DNA of 64,000 bases. Source: Schoenoplectus triqueter. Its lineage: Eukaryota > Streptophyta > Magnoliopsida > Poales > Cyperaceae. The stretch's first letter is position 1. Each line of letters opens with the position of its first letter. Below, in pieces: positions 11,660-22,131 of this stretch. The stretch is taken from contig CAXKVV010000338.1 of the NCBI GenBank assembly GCA_964058805.1, positions 32,791 through 96,790 of the forward strand, written 5' to 3'. The translations under genes were made by a program, and so were the position numbers. Below the pieces are notes generated by a model. That model did not search any database and had not been told where the DNA came from. It worked only from the letters and a program-made list of their open reading frames with translations.

Positions 11660-12420
11660 ACAAGAACACTGTAGGCTAGGTTTAATTGACGTTTTACAAA
11701 TGTGCTTTCTTTTCTATTTTCAAACCTATTGAAACCAATACGGTAAAATAATCACCAAAAGGGTTAATACAAACACAGAAACAGGGGTTGGAAAAAGAAA
11801 GGAACACTTTACCAAGATAGGAAGCAAATCCTTTGGGAATGGATAGGAATTTCAATTGCAATGTCATGATGTATAATAAAAAAAAATGAAAGTCAATTCT
11901 TCTCCTCTAACACTATCCCATCTGCTAAAGAAAGAACTATTATAAGAAAGTTGCATATCAAAGCATCTGACATTACAAAATAGTTTCTGCATTTTCTTTA
12001 GCAAGGTACAAAACAGGACCTAAATAACAAAACTAATATCATATGCTACTGTGTGCACTTCAGCAGAGTTTACAATGAGATAGTCTTAAATAACGAATAA
12101 TCAATTAAGATGTCTAGAATACTGGACAAGTAAATGATACAAAAAAAATTACCAGCATGCATTGCATTTTCAGTTTCTAATCTTCTATTAGACCACTCTT
12201 CACTGATTTGGCAAAAATAAATAAATAAGATGTACAACATCAGAAAAAGATACCTTACGTAGATGCTTCTTCCTTCCGTCACTAATATATTTTCCAAGGA
12301 AAAAAGAAAGCCTCCTTTGCTTGGAGTTCCTTCTCATTTTTCTTCAGATTCTACAAAGAAACCAAAAAAAAAAAAAAAATATGATGATGATGACATAAGC
12401 TATGTATACAACAAGACGGT
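11660..12420. other. Intergenic, no gene seen
   Basis: AT-rich sequence with short A runs and no supported exon. It separates the RTE tail from the gene-fragment region. A 64-codon open stretch near 12,263-12,457 is Lys/Asp-rich because of A tracts and GAT repeats and has no family signal. Confidence 0.5.
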
Positions 12421-12704
12421 ACAAACTACTATTGACCAAATGATTGAAGAACTGTAACCAAAATATTTTACCATGAAATTGGAATTTGAATCGAGAGGTA
12501 CAACAGTTTTGTAGAACTCAGCTGGTTCGGGAGGTGAGAGTCTAGAATTCGAGGCTGACGCAACAAACTACTATTGACCAAATGATTGAAGAACTGTAAC
12601 CAAAATATTTTACCATGAAATTGGAATTTGAATCGAGAGGTACAACAGTTTTGTAGAACTCAGCTGGTTCGGGAGGTGAGAGTCTAAAATTCGAGGCTGA
12701 CGCA
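12421..12704. repeat. 142-bp tandem duplication
   Basis: Two nearly identical 142-bp units, 12,421-12,562 and 12,563-12,704, each starting ACAAACTACTATTGACC and ending GAGGCTGACGCA. Only one or two differences are visible, so the duplication is recent relative to the surrounding decay. On - each unit gives a short open stretch with PPEPAEFYKTVVPLDSNS. The unit length is not a multiple of three, so duplication changes the frame. Confidence 0.9.
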
Positions 12705-12720
12705 ACACTCATAGTATTCT

Positions 12721-12960
12721 GCTCAAACATAAGAGAAAACAAATATAAAAGTTTCTGAACCTTTTTTCATACAGCTCTCATGTCATGGATAAGAGAAAAC
12801 AAATATAAAAGTTTCTGAACCTGTTTTCATACAGCTCTCATGTCATGGATAAGAGAAAACAAATATAAAAGTTTCTGAACCTGTTTTCATACAGCTCTCA
12901 TGTCATGGATAAGAGAAAACAAATATAAAAGTTTCTGAACCTGTTTTCATACAGCTCTCC
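12721..12960. repeat. 60-bp tandem repeat, four copies
   Basis: Four consecutive units with an exact 60-bp period (starts 12,721, 12,781, 12,841, 12,901). Each contains AAGAGAAAACAAATATAAAA and TTTTCATACAGCTCTC. Copies 2-4 are essentially identical and copy 1 differs at its start and at one T. The array abuts the 3' end of the TCP11-like pseudogene. Confidence 0.95.
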
Positions 12961-12965
12961 TGTTT

Positions 12966-14690
12966 TCATACATTGGCTGTGACCTTGCATGTCTGCATCA
13001 TTGAGAGCTCCAGCTTGTATGCTGCTCTAACAAGGTCCTCCTCCAGAGCCCTTACAAATGTTACACCATGCCGAATCAAATAGAGCCAGTTGATTCCTCG
13101 ACATCTTTGCTTTGTCAGTCCCATCCCAGTATAACCATCACCAGTGTTTCAAACTCATGAGTGAATCTTGAAGCGGCCTCCATGAGAAATTTCCTTTTCG
13201 CCCATCCTACTGAGAAAAACATTCCGGTGACCTAATATCATATATGCACAGAGTACCACTTGTACCACATATCCAGAGAAGACTTCTTTGATAATTTACT
13301 AGCACTACGGATTCTTTGCTGTGGCTCCTCGAGATCTGGACTGTTTTCTTGGGGACCCAAGGTGCTTCAAGAGGTGGTCTATGTTTTGTTCAGTTAGCGC
13401 TGAGCTGGTGTCTGAGGCTAGAGAAATGATGAAGCGGTCTCAAGACGTTCTAGTAGTAACCTTGTGTCCTCAAGTATAGCTGGTGACTTAATTAATTAAC
13501 ATGCTGAGTTGTTCAATGTAAGGCAAATTTGAAGGATCAGATTGGAAAAACATGCAGACCTAGCACACTTTGTAGAGAGAATATCTCCATGTGTTTCCCA
13601 AATGGAATGAGGAGTGGAGCTACAAGGGCTGCCTCTCTGCCTCATATACTCTGCTCTATGTGCCTTTGCCTAAATTTCAAACATATTCATTTGTGTGAGA
13701 CAGATTTTTTTTTTGTGTGGGCTTACAGCAAGATAAAGAGAACAGAAAATATACCTGTTGGATCTTGTTTATTTAGCTGTTGCTCCATACTCAGCCTCTC
13801 AGTTTCTCTCTGATTACGAACTGCATTAGCAACCAAGCGGGAACGCATCCCCCTTGCATGGGCCTGCCTCTTCTTAGCTTCCTTATTCTCTGCTGCTGAT
13901 CTTTTCTAACTGATTGAGGATCTTACCCTTTCCTTATACCTATTGACCCGGAATAACACTTGTTAGATACTTGCCTGAACTTCGTCATCTTTGAATAATA
14001 ACACAGGCAGACACCTACTAAAATGTAACTAATTTTCACGCAATGACCGTTGGACAAGGAACGAACAGTTCTCTCTCTAAGAGTAACCCACCTCAGCATA
14101 TATGCAGCGAGCAAGCGGAGGCGGTTCTTCTCTGCCTGGCGGGCCCTGGAATCAACACGGGTCCCCTGCTCTGCCTCCGCCTGGCAAGACCTACGGGTCC
14201 CCAGCTCATCCCTCTCCTTCTCAATCCTCATCTCCACCTCACTTTTTGCTGCCTGTCGCAGCTCGTCCATCACAAGCCTCTTCGGTGCCTTCTCCAACAA
14301 GCTCAATCTGTAAGTTTCATCTCACTTGTTAACAGTTTATAACTGACATATAGTGTGTATATATTTTACTTATTTAACAAGTTAGAACCAGAGATAACTA
14401 ATAATAATTACCATGTGCTTATTGCTCTACTTACACGGATTCTTACCAGTACAAAATACCCTGCCTAAACAGCAAACTACCAACTTCTCAACTTACACAG
14501 TTAAAATCACATCTTCCAGTATGTTAGCTTGGACATGTAAAAAAGTGAGGAAATACCTTTTCTGCTCAGCAGCAAAAAGTTGTCTGGATTGGTTGGCCAA
14601 GATCTTCCTCTTGAGACGACCATGAAGGGCTCCTTGGCTTTGGCCTTGCTTTGCAGGATAGCCACTCATAGAATCTCTGTCAAGATCATT
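12966..14690 (-). pseudogene. TCP11-like (T-complex protein 11, plant) gene, broken
   Basis: Remnant of the plant TCP11-like family, which encodes large charged coiled-coil proteins of unclear function. Exon-like blocks on -, 5' to 3', are as follows. 14,690-14,557 has SKARPKPRSPSWSSQEEDLG. 14,307-14,046 has LVMDELRQAAKSEVEMRIEK and LRERTVRSL, entered by a clean TTACAG acceptor. 13,905-13,755 has ANAVRNQRETERL and leaves at a CAG|GTATAT donor. 13,470-13,300 has a DHLLKHLGSP-like piece. 13,250-12,966 has CAYMILGHRNVF, AASRFTHEFETL and LEEDLVRAAYKLELSMMQTC. Introns are retained, so it is not a processed copy. Frameshifts and stops separate blocks that should be continuous, for example between the last three motifs. 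The N-terminal part and much of the middle are absent. Family identity rests on several independent motifs recalled from plant homologues. Confidence 0.8.
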
Positions 14691-14754
14691 ATTGTGAAAT
14701 TCAGCATCAATTCATGAGCTTCAACACCAGGAAGGGACAAAACTTTAAACCAAC

Positions 14755-14946
14755 TGTCGTCTTAACGTTGACCTGGCTGGTGACCTTGAATTAGCTGGCG
14801 ACCTTGATCAAAATGATGATTTTGACTGAGATCGAACAGATAACCCAGAGTGAGACTGGGCTGGCAACCTGGATCCAATGGGTGACCAAGATCGATGATG
14901 CCTCTTGGTGGGTGTTATTGACCGAGCAGTGTACCTTATGAAATAA
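14755..14946 (-). pseudogene. Exon-like piece encoding an RS-rich segment
   Basis: On - the stretch after an AAG acceptor-like site at about 14,946 reads as an arginine/serine-rich peptide with RSWSPIGSR and, after one in-frame TGA, SRSPANSRSPARST. It then reaches a stop at about 14,757. RS dipeptides flanked by proline are characteristic of SR-type splicing proteins and RS-tailed cyclophilins. The gene of origin cannot be named. It lies just upstream (on -) of the TCP11-like blocks. It could be an extra captured exon or a divergent upstream exon of the same gene. Confidence 0.45.
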
Positions 14947-15454
14947 ATTAAGCAATATCTGTCAATTCAACAGAAATCTACATGACCAAATTTTAAAAAG
15001 CTTCCAAGTGCATCCTTGCAGAAGAACAAATTAATATTCATCCATCAATAATGAAAATACTACATGTTTAATGTTAAAGGCTGTCAGCACTTTGATATTT
15101 TGGACTTCCTAGTATACAAAGAAAAAAAAATCCTTCCTTACTTTACATCCCTGCTGTGGGTTATAAATCAATCATTGACTTTTTTTATTCTCCATGAAAC
15201 TCACAAGAAGTAACATTCTGGCTATTAAAGGGGGCAAATTTCAAATATTGAAAAGGGTACACCATATTTTTTGCTTAAAACTTCAGATAATCAATGAAGA
15301 TGAATCTAACCTCACTTCTTTGGTTTGTGACATCTTAGTTGGATCAGAAACTACCCAACTTCAGCTGAAGTTGAACCAATAAGTTAGGTTCTGTCAGAAC
15401 AAAAGTATTATCAAATTAACAGAAAAAATATATCACGAAAGAACGGTGCAGTAC

Positions 15455-15793
15455 ATTCATATAAACAAAGTGGTAATTCAGTCCAAGAACTGGTCAATAC
15501 TCATGAGTCATGAGATTAATCTCAGAGATGATTCCTGTACTATCATTCTGTTATCCTTTGTTTATTATCAAAAATGTTTTGCTCAATCACACAATATTAA
15601 ATTTAACTAATTGCCAAATAACAAAATTCATATAAACAAAGTGGTAATTCAGTCCAAGAACTGGTCAATACTCATGAGATTAATCTCAGAGATGATTCCA
15701 GTACTATCATTCTGTTATCCTTTGTTTATCATCAAAAATGTTTTGCTCAATCACACAATATTAAATTTAACTAATTGCCAAATAACAAAATTC
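15455..15793. repeat. 171-bp tandem duplication
   Basis: Two direct copies offset by 171 bp (15,455 and 15,626), each starting ATTCATATAAACAAAGTGG and ending TTGCCAAATAACAAAATTC. The first unit has a few extra bases (GAGTCATGA). The duplication is non-coding, within the gene-fragment region. Confidence 0.9.
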
Positions 15794-16344
15794 TGGACAT
15801 CGATCCAATTCCTAAAACGTAACATTCCTAAATCAAAATAATTACATATATTCCATTAGTAAAAACCAACAGCGTAGTGTTATTAACCATGACATCTTAG
15901 TAGTTTTGTTTTGCAATCCTCTTTACTTTGAGACATTGTCTAGTAGAAAGAATATAAATTTTCAATTGTAAATTATTAAGAAAGTCTTCACAATTACCGC
16001 TTTCTCACGACGACTCGGAACAAATACAATCTCATTTTAGAAAATAAACATCGCACAAGGGAGGGATACCCCACATAATATAAGCTTTTTTTATAAAAAA
16101 AAATGATAAATATTTTTTCTTCGATGTGATGTCGCTCAAACAATTCTATGTGCTAAGCAAGAACAACGAAAGTAAATCTAGAAGTTACTTTATCTCTAAA
16201 GATAGTTTACTCTTTGCTTCGTCCAAGAATCACCTTAAGCCAGTAAAGTTTTGGACTTTTCAGTGGAAGGAAAAATAAACATTACAAAACTTCAAACCTT
16301 ACTCGAAGCAGAATTAATCAGGTGAGTTGTAGAATAACAAATAT

Positions 16345-17389
16345 GGCACCAACAATCAAGCCAATGAAGACCTTGGTGGTTAAGACATCTACAGTTGAGA
16401 TTGCAGCATGACTCACGAAGGCTCCAAAGAGGGAAAGGGAAACAAATGCGGCTGAACCGATAGCAAAACATTGGAGGGATAGGTTAGTCAATTATTAAGT
16501 AGGTAATAGAAGTTGTATTTATTCGTGTCTCTAGAAGTTGAGCCAATGGAACACAGGATGAAGGTATATGCGCCTTATAGCGATAACAGAAGACAGTTAA
16601 AATAGAATTTAATCAAATAATACCTCGCTAATGGCAGCAGTTGTGTTTCCAGCAGCGTTAAGTGCATCAGACCTCTCTCTAATCCTATGGCTCATGCCAG
16701 CCATCTCAGCAATACCACCTGTATTGTCACTGGTTTGCCCATATGCATAAATGGCCAAACTAGTGGCAATTGTACTGAGCATGCCGAGGGAGCAACTGCA
16801 ACACCATACATTGCTACAAAGCTGAAACTGTCAAAGATGCTCATAGCAATAGCAATGATTGGGATGATGATGGATTTATAGCCGAGAGCAAGACCAAAGA
16901 TAACATTGGTGGCTGCACCAGTGCGACATGAGTCAGCAACACCTGCACAGGGCTGTAACAGGGAGGAAATGTCAAAATTGATAGAAACTAGAATATGGAA
17001 AATTCAGTAGTGAAAAGCCATATATATGTGAAGGAAGATAAGTGGATTTGAGTTACTTATTTTTAAGCAGTCACTGGTATTTAATATTAGTGTCCTATTG
17101 ACTTTCTGACAAATTCCAATGCTTAGAAGTGCTCAACAGAAGAACCTCTAAAATTACAAATTTGGTGCACTATTTTGTTCGGTATCAATACATAAGATGG
17201 ACACAACAGCTTTAGGCTATGATTACAAAAATATCTATTTAATTCACACTTATCACTTATCAGAAACATAATATATCACATATATTTTTCCTTAAATAAA
17301 GATATCCATTTTAGTACCTGTATGAATTGCTTGTGTAGTACTCGGTCACAAAACCAATAACCAGACCAACCCAAAGACCATCCTCGCAA
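16345..17389 (-). pseudogene. Type I vacuolar H+-pyrophosphatase fragment, introns retained
   Basis: Remnant of a plant vacuolar proton-pumping pyrophosphatase, a tonoplast protein that couples PPi hydrolysis to H+ transport. Block 1 (17,389-17,318) reads GLWVGLVIGFVTEYYTSNSY and ends at an AG|GTACTA donor. Block 2 (16,952-16,624) starts after TTACAG. It reads [60 protein letters not shown] and ends at GAG|GTATTA. Block 3 (about 16,469-16,345) reads [20 protein letters not shown] and [17 protein letters not shown]. These follow in the order of the C-terminal half of the enzyme. A single-base loss after PVQ shifts the frame (CAGGTGTTGC where CAG GAT GTT GC is expected), and another shift lies near the LGMLST segment. 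Both ends of the gene are missing. Family identity is very secure. Confidence 0.9.
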
Positions 17390-17390
17390 G

Positions 17391-17790
17391 CCTCTTCTGT
17401 GCATTCTCCAACAAGCTCAGTCTGTAAGTTTCATCTCACTTGTTAACAAACAACACTGACATATAGTGTGTATATGTTTTACTTATTTAACAAGTTAGTG
17501 ACAGAAATAACTAAATAGCAATTACCAAGTGCTTACTGCTCTACTCACACGGATTCTTACCAGTACAAAATACCCTGCCTAAATAGCAAAAGTGCCAACT
17601 TCTCAACTTACACATTAAAATCTCATCTACCAGTTTTACCATCCTGATAAAAGAATGCAGCCTGAAGCTCTAACTAACAGTATGTTAACTTATACATGTA
17701 AAAAAGTTAGGAAATACCTTTCTGCTCAGCAGCAAAAAGTCTGGCCTGGATTCATTGGCCAAGATCCTCCTCTTGAGACGACCATGAAGC
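17391..17790 (-). pseudogene. Second TCP11-like fragment, fused to the H+-PPase piece
   Basis: A second copy of part of the TCP11-like region. 17,787-17,716 corresponds to 14,630-14,557 (SSQEEDLGQ, RLFAAEQK) and keeps the intron start. 17,425-17,391 corresponds to the start of the next exon (SLLENAQKRLA) with the same TTACAG acceptor. The intron between them is also similar to 14,310-14,550. At 17,388-17,390 the exon stops matching TCP11 and continues as H+-PPase coding sequence on the same strand. The join is out of frame. Confidence 0.8.
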
Positions 17791-17799
17791 AATAAAAAT

Positions 17800-18060
17800 G
17801 ATAAATGAATGAATATATAAATAAATAAATAAATAAGTAAGTAAATAAATAAATAAATATTTTCTTCAAAGTGCTAAGCAAGAATAACAAAACTAAATCT
17901 GAAACTTACTTTATCTACAAAGATAGTTTATTCTTTGCTTGATCCAAGCATCATCTTAAGCCAGTAAAATTTTGGACTTTTAAATGAAAGGAAAAATAAA
18001 CATTAAAAAACTTCAAACCTTACTCGAAGCAGAATGGATCAGGTGAATTGTAGGATAGTA
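17800..18060. repeat. Duplicate of the 16,081-16,340 flank
   Basis: Shares GTGCTAAGCAAGAA.AAC, GATAGTTTA.TCTTTGCTT, TTAAGCCAGTAAA.TTTTGG and CAAACCTTACTCGAAGCAGA with 16,081-16,340, in the same orientation and order. With the TCP11-like copy it shows that one ancestral unit (TCP11-like plus this flank) was duplicated around the H+-PPase piece. An AAAT-type microsatellite (17,805-17,862) has expanded in this copy only. Confidence 0.8.
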
Positions 18061-18204
18061 AACACTTCACCGCTTACAATTCATCCATTGTAAATTTCTA
18101 TGATAATTCATGTTTGGCGGTATATTCAAGTACATGCAGCATGAGGTAAGTCTCAGGGTGAACACACAAACCTAACTACAGATGTATAGATCTTTACCAA
18201 AAAG

Positions 18205-19470
18205 GTCCTCAACATTTTATCATGAAAAATTTATTGACAAAAAACGAACACTACTAAATTTATAAATAATGGTGTGAAAGGTTGGATGATATTGTTAGTG
18301 ATGCTGTACAAGAGGTCTCTACAACAACAGAAACACGAGAAGCTATAGCATAGCAAATACCAAATGTTCATTTATTGTTAACTATAATTAGTTTGTTTGT
18401 TGTAACAGAATTGTAGTTAGTATAGAGATCAAAGTTATAAATAGCAGTTGTATAAATATGTACAGATAATACAATTGAGTAAAGAATCATTTGTCTCACA
18501 TATATTAATCTCAAGCATATTAATAGTAACAAATAACGAACACGCAACGTTGTAGATTTAAGCCATTTAAAAAATAATCTATTAAAATAAAATCAATTTC
18601 TGACAAAATTAAAAGGAATAGAGAAAAAAATATTTACAAACTCTAAATCTTTTAATTTTATTAGAATTTTTTTATTTTGATCGATTATTTTTTAAATGAC
18701 TTAAATCTACAACGTTGTGTGTTCCTTATTTGTTATTATTAATATGCTTGAGACTAATATCGTATAACCTTTCACACCATCATTTAAAAATACTTATCAA
18801 AATAAAAGAAAATTTCTGACAAAATTAAAAAAAATTAGAGAAAAAATATTTACAAACTCTAATTCTTTTAATTTTGTCAGAAATTTTCTTTTATTTTGAT
18901 CAAGTATTTTTTTACATGGCTTGAATCTACAATGTTGTGTGTTTATTATTATTAATATGCTTAAGATTAATATCATATAAACTTTCACACCATCATTTAA
19001 AAAATACTTCATCAAAATAAAAGAAAATTTCTGACAAAATTAAAAAAATTAGAGAAAAAAATATTTACAAACTCTAATTTTTTAAATTTTTTCAGAAATT
19101 TTCTTTTATATTGATCAAGTATTTTTCTAAATGGTTTCAATCTACAACAATATTAATATGCCTGAGATTAAAATCATAAAACTTTTCACACCATCCTTTA
19201 AAAAATGCTCAATCAAAATAAAAGAAAATTTCTAACAAAAATAAAAGAATTAGAGAAAAAATATTTACAAACTCTAATTCTTTTAATTTTGACAGAATTT
19301 TCATTTATTTTGATTGAGTATTTTTTTAAATGGCTTAAATCTACAATGTTATGTGTTTGTTATTATCAATATGCTTGAGATTAATATCAGGTAACCTTTC
19401 ACACCATTATTTATAAATTTAGTAGTTTTTGTTTTTGTCGAGAAATTATTGATGATAAAATGTTAAGGAC
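18205..19470. mobile_element. TIR element containing an array of hairpin units
   Basis: Long imperfect terminal inverted repeats. The left begins GTCCTCAACATTTTATCAT at 18,205; the right ends ATGATAAAATGTTAAGGAC at 19,470. Complementarity continues about 80 bp inward through TAAATTTATAAATAATGG. Inside, units of roughly 200-215 bp recur, with TTTCACACC at about 18,770, 18,982, 19,185 and 19,397. Each unit is itself a hairpin (AATTTCTGACAAAATTAAAA ... TTTTAATTTTGTCAGAAATT). No transposase is present. No clear target duplication was found. It is a non-autonomous DNA element or a nested series of foldback elements. Confidence 0.65.
18293..18500. mobile_element. Short solo LTR inserted in the TIR element
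   Basis: A 208-bp block starting TGTTAGTGATGC and ending TTGTCTCACA. It has a TATAAATAG box near 18,436 and is flanked by GATAT (18,288-18,292) and TATAT (18,501-18,505), a 5-bp target duplication with one change. Sequence on either side rejoins to match the uninterrupted unit (ATGATATTAATCTCAAG) seen elsewhere in the array, which supports insertion. The size fits a Ty1/copia-like LTR, but no internal region remains. Confidence 0.7.
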
Positions 19471-19835
19471 ATTTCTTGATCAAGCATATTAAAGGAAAAT
19501 CTTGATAATAATTAAAAAAAAATTGATAAAAATTAAAAGGATTATAGATTGGAATATCTTATTTGTACAATGCAAGGTAGATGTAAATTAGAGATGAGTA
19601 GAAACAACATTCGCAAGTTGCCAAAAGTAAAACAGCAGCAGAAAGGACAAGCAATAAAATAAAGCATAGACATTAATTAGAGCAACGAAAATAAAATATG
19701 CTGATATAGAAATCAAAAACTCACTTCAAAAATAAGAAGCAGCAGCAGCAGGGACAAGTACGCTTAGTTCTCAAGCACCTTCATTGAAAAACAAGATTGT
19801 TAAACCTTCCTAGATTTTATTTCCAATGGGGCCAT

Positions 19836-20639
19836 CTATGCTGCATGAATAAGTTGGAAGCGCTGAGCGCCAGGAGCCTGTGCTGTCGGGCGAAGTCCCT
19901 TCAGATTTTCTGAAGTCAAGCAGAAAGACGGAAATAAATAATTAAGATGTTCAGACTAAATTATCCTTTCCAATAGAACCTACATAAGATAAGTTCAATT
20001 TCGTCAGGGAAAAAAATTAGCCACCTAATCCTTCACTAGTGAACAGGCAAATATATTTTTAAATATCTTTCATGAGACTTAAAGAATTACAAATGTGTAG
20101 GCAGTCTAAATGCCTTTATAATAATTATGAAAGTTTCCTATATTGAGACATGTCATACCTAATCCTTCACTAGTTTCATTTATCGAGAACTTTGAAATGT
20201 TGGAGAATTGATTAAGCGGTCAAAATTATATGCCAATTCAATGCAACAAATTTCTCCATATTTTCACACCATGCTATTTCGATGAAATTTGCAGCAAACC
20301 ATAATTACCTCAAATTGCATTGAGACGATTAAGCACCAGATGTGAAACTTTCAACTGCAATTGAAATAATTATCAACAATTGGCCTCAGTTGTTATAATA
20401 AGGAAAAAAACAACTGTAAACCCAACTGGGGAGACCGAGAGAGTTCACGAAAAAAGTGATGCATTAACTTAATTAGACACGAGCGAGCTGTGGCGAGAGA
20501 GAGTGAGAGGGGGAGAGTTCACGAAAAAGGAAAGGGAAATATGGAGAGAGAGGGAAAAGTTACCAATCTCGAGAGCCTTGCGAATGGCGACAGCACCATC
20601 TGACATCAGAGACAACAACCCCGCCAACAGCCACAACAT
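19836..20639 (-). CDS. Possible two-exon gene for a 49-residue protein
   Basis: Exon 1 is 20,639-20,564, starting ATG and reading MLWLLAGLLSLMSDGAVAIR, then KALEI. It ends at a good donor (ATTG|GTAACTT). Exon 2 is 19,909-19,836, entered after GACTTCAG, reading ENLKGLRPTAQAPGAQRF and ending TAG. The splice joins the phases exactly, giving 49 residues with a hydrophobic N-terminus that could be a signal or membrane anchor. The upstream 150 bp (20,640-20,790) is relatively GC-rich with AACCCTAAATCC motifs, as in many plant housekeeping 5' UTRs. I do not recognise the family. It may be a real small gene, or the first exons of the gene whose fragments lie downstream. Nothing beyond splice logic supports expression. 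Confidence 0.35.
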
Positions 20640-20790
20640 ACCAGGATTTAGGGTTTTTATTCCCAGGGATTTAGGGTGAAAAGCAATACAGGAGAGGCGA
20701 AGAGAAAAAACATAGTAGAGAGCGGCGCCGTGATTTATATTATCTTAGGTGGGAGATGAGGAGCAAAACCCTGGGATTTAGGTTTTGCTT
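20640..20790 (-). promoter_or_regulatory. Putative promoter/5' UTR with AAACCCTAA-type boxes
   Basis: On - this stretch contains AAAACCTAAATCCCAGGG and AAAAACCCTAAATCC (telo-box-like), and a GCGGCGCCGCTCTCTAC region just upstream of the ATG at 20,639. Such boxes are common in promoters of translation-related plant genes. The assignment is inferred from motif and position only. Confidence 0.35.
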
Positions 20791-20822
20791 TTTTTTTTCG
20801 TGCGTTACTACAATCTGAAGAG

Positions 20823-20915
20823 CTGGAGAGGAGAGGAGAGGAGAGGAGAGGAGAGGAAGATCTGGAGAGGAGAGGCGAGGAGAGGAAGATCTGGAGAGGA
20901 GAGGCGCTTTCGTTT
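20823..20915 (+). repeat. GGAGA minisatellite
   Basis: GGAGAGGAGAGG repeats interspersed with two AGATCTGGAGAGGAGAGGCG units. An open frame through it is an artefact of the low-complexity purine tract. Confidence 0.9.
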
Positions 20916-20999
20916 GCTGAAGCCCATCCCCATCTCCCTCGTCTCCTTTGGAGGCGAGCGAAGGAGCGTCCGAGAGAGAGGAGAGAGTATGGACGGGGG

Positions 21000-22131
21000 C
21001 TAACAGAAGATTCTAGTTTCTACGGTGCTGTTTTTACTTTCCTTCTCTACTTTTTTTAGCCCCGCTCTTTAATCAAATCTTTTTTTATTCTAATCAAATC
21101 AATGCACCGATACGGCGTATATTTCTGAGCTTGACCCGTCATTAATGAAAAAGATCCATCAGCGATTTTATAATGGTTAGATGTCTATGATTCGCCTTCC
21201 AGTCTTCCTCGAAGATGTCTCTCGTCTGAAGATTTTTATTCTCAAAAGTGATGCATACTGCGGTGAAAAAGATACCTCCGGTTCCTATACCCCTTCAAAT
21301 AATGAAAAAGATATTTTATTATCATTAGTCTATTAATTGTGCCTAATTCCAATTCGTTTGGGCCTTTGGGATAACGTCTCGTTCTATAATTTAGAAAATT
21401 ATATATATGTCTATTAAAAAATTTTCAATTAGATAATTGATCTATTAAACTTCAATTTTTTTATATTTGCCATCCAAATCCAATATTTTATAAATGTACA
21501 CCTTTATTTAATTAAGTTATGTTTAATAAACAGGATTCCGGTACAACATTTTTATGTCATAAAATAGTAATGCAATTTTAATTCTTTATATGTATGATTT
21601 TTTCTTAATCAGAACTATTTTAATAAAGAAAATATCAAGTTTGTGTGCGAGGTTATTATTTTATATTGAATGAAGATAAGGATCAAGTGCACAATTTCAC
21701 TTTAACGCTTCAATAATTGTGTGAACTATCAGATTTGGTGATCCGATGGCTGGAACACCCTCGTTTTGCCCACAGAATGGATGTCAAGGTACGTACATGG
21801 TGTATCATGATTCAGTTCATCAGGTGATAAAGAGTAGTCTCAAATTTAATTTCATCATATTTAGTAAAAATCATTACCATTAAATAATAAATTAACAGTA
21901 CTTCTTTTAATTCATAACAGACTAAAGATCACTCATTCTAGTTGGCTGCTAGGAAATGGTGAAGGGAGCGTTGTGAACTAACTTCTTTACCACTGAACGA
22001 ACTCACCTCATTATTATTGTACTGTAATTTGACAATTTTGGTGATGGGCTCAGCTTGAGCAAGCTGTGCTCATTTGCAGCCTAGTCGTGTCACACATATT
22101 TTGTAGCTAAAGAAACTCAGAAAAACTCTAA
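21000..22131. other. Intergenic, no gene seen
   Basis: AT-rich spacer between the GGAGA tract and the Tourist-like element. A short ATG-bearing stretch near 21,745 (MAGTPSFCPQNGCQ) ends at an AAG|GTACGT donor-like site. No further exon could be linked, so it is not called. Confidence 0.5.

Noticed and set aside
14043..14342. Three + strand open frames
   Set aside because: All are shadows of the - strand TCP11-like exon, which has the recognisable family motifs.
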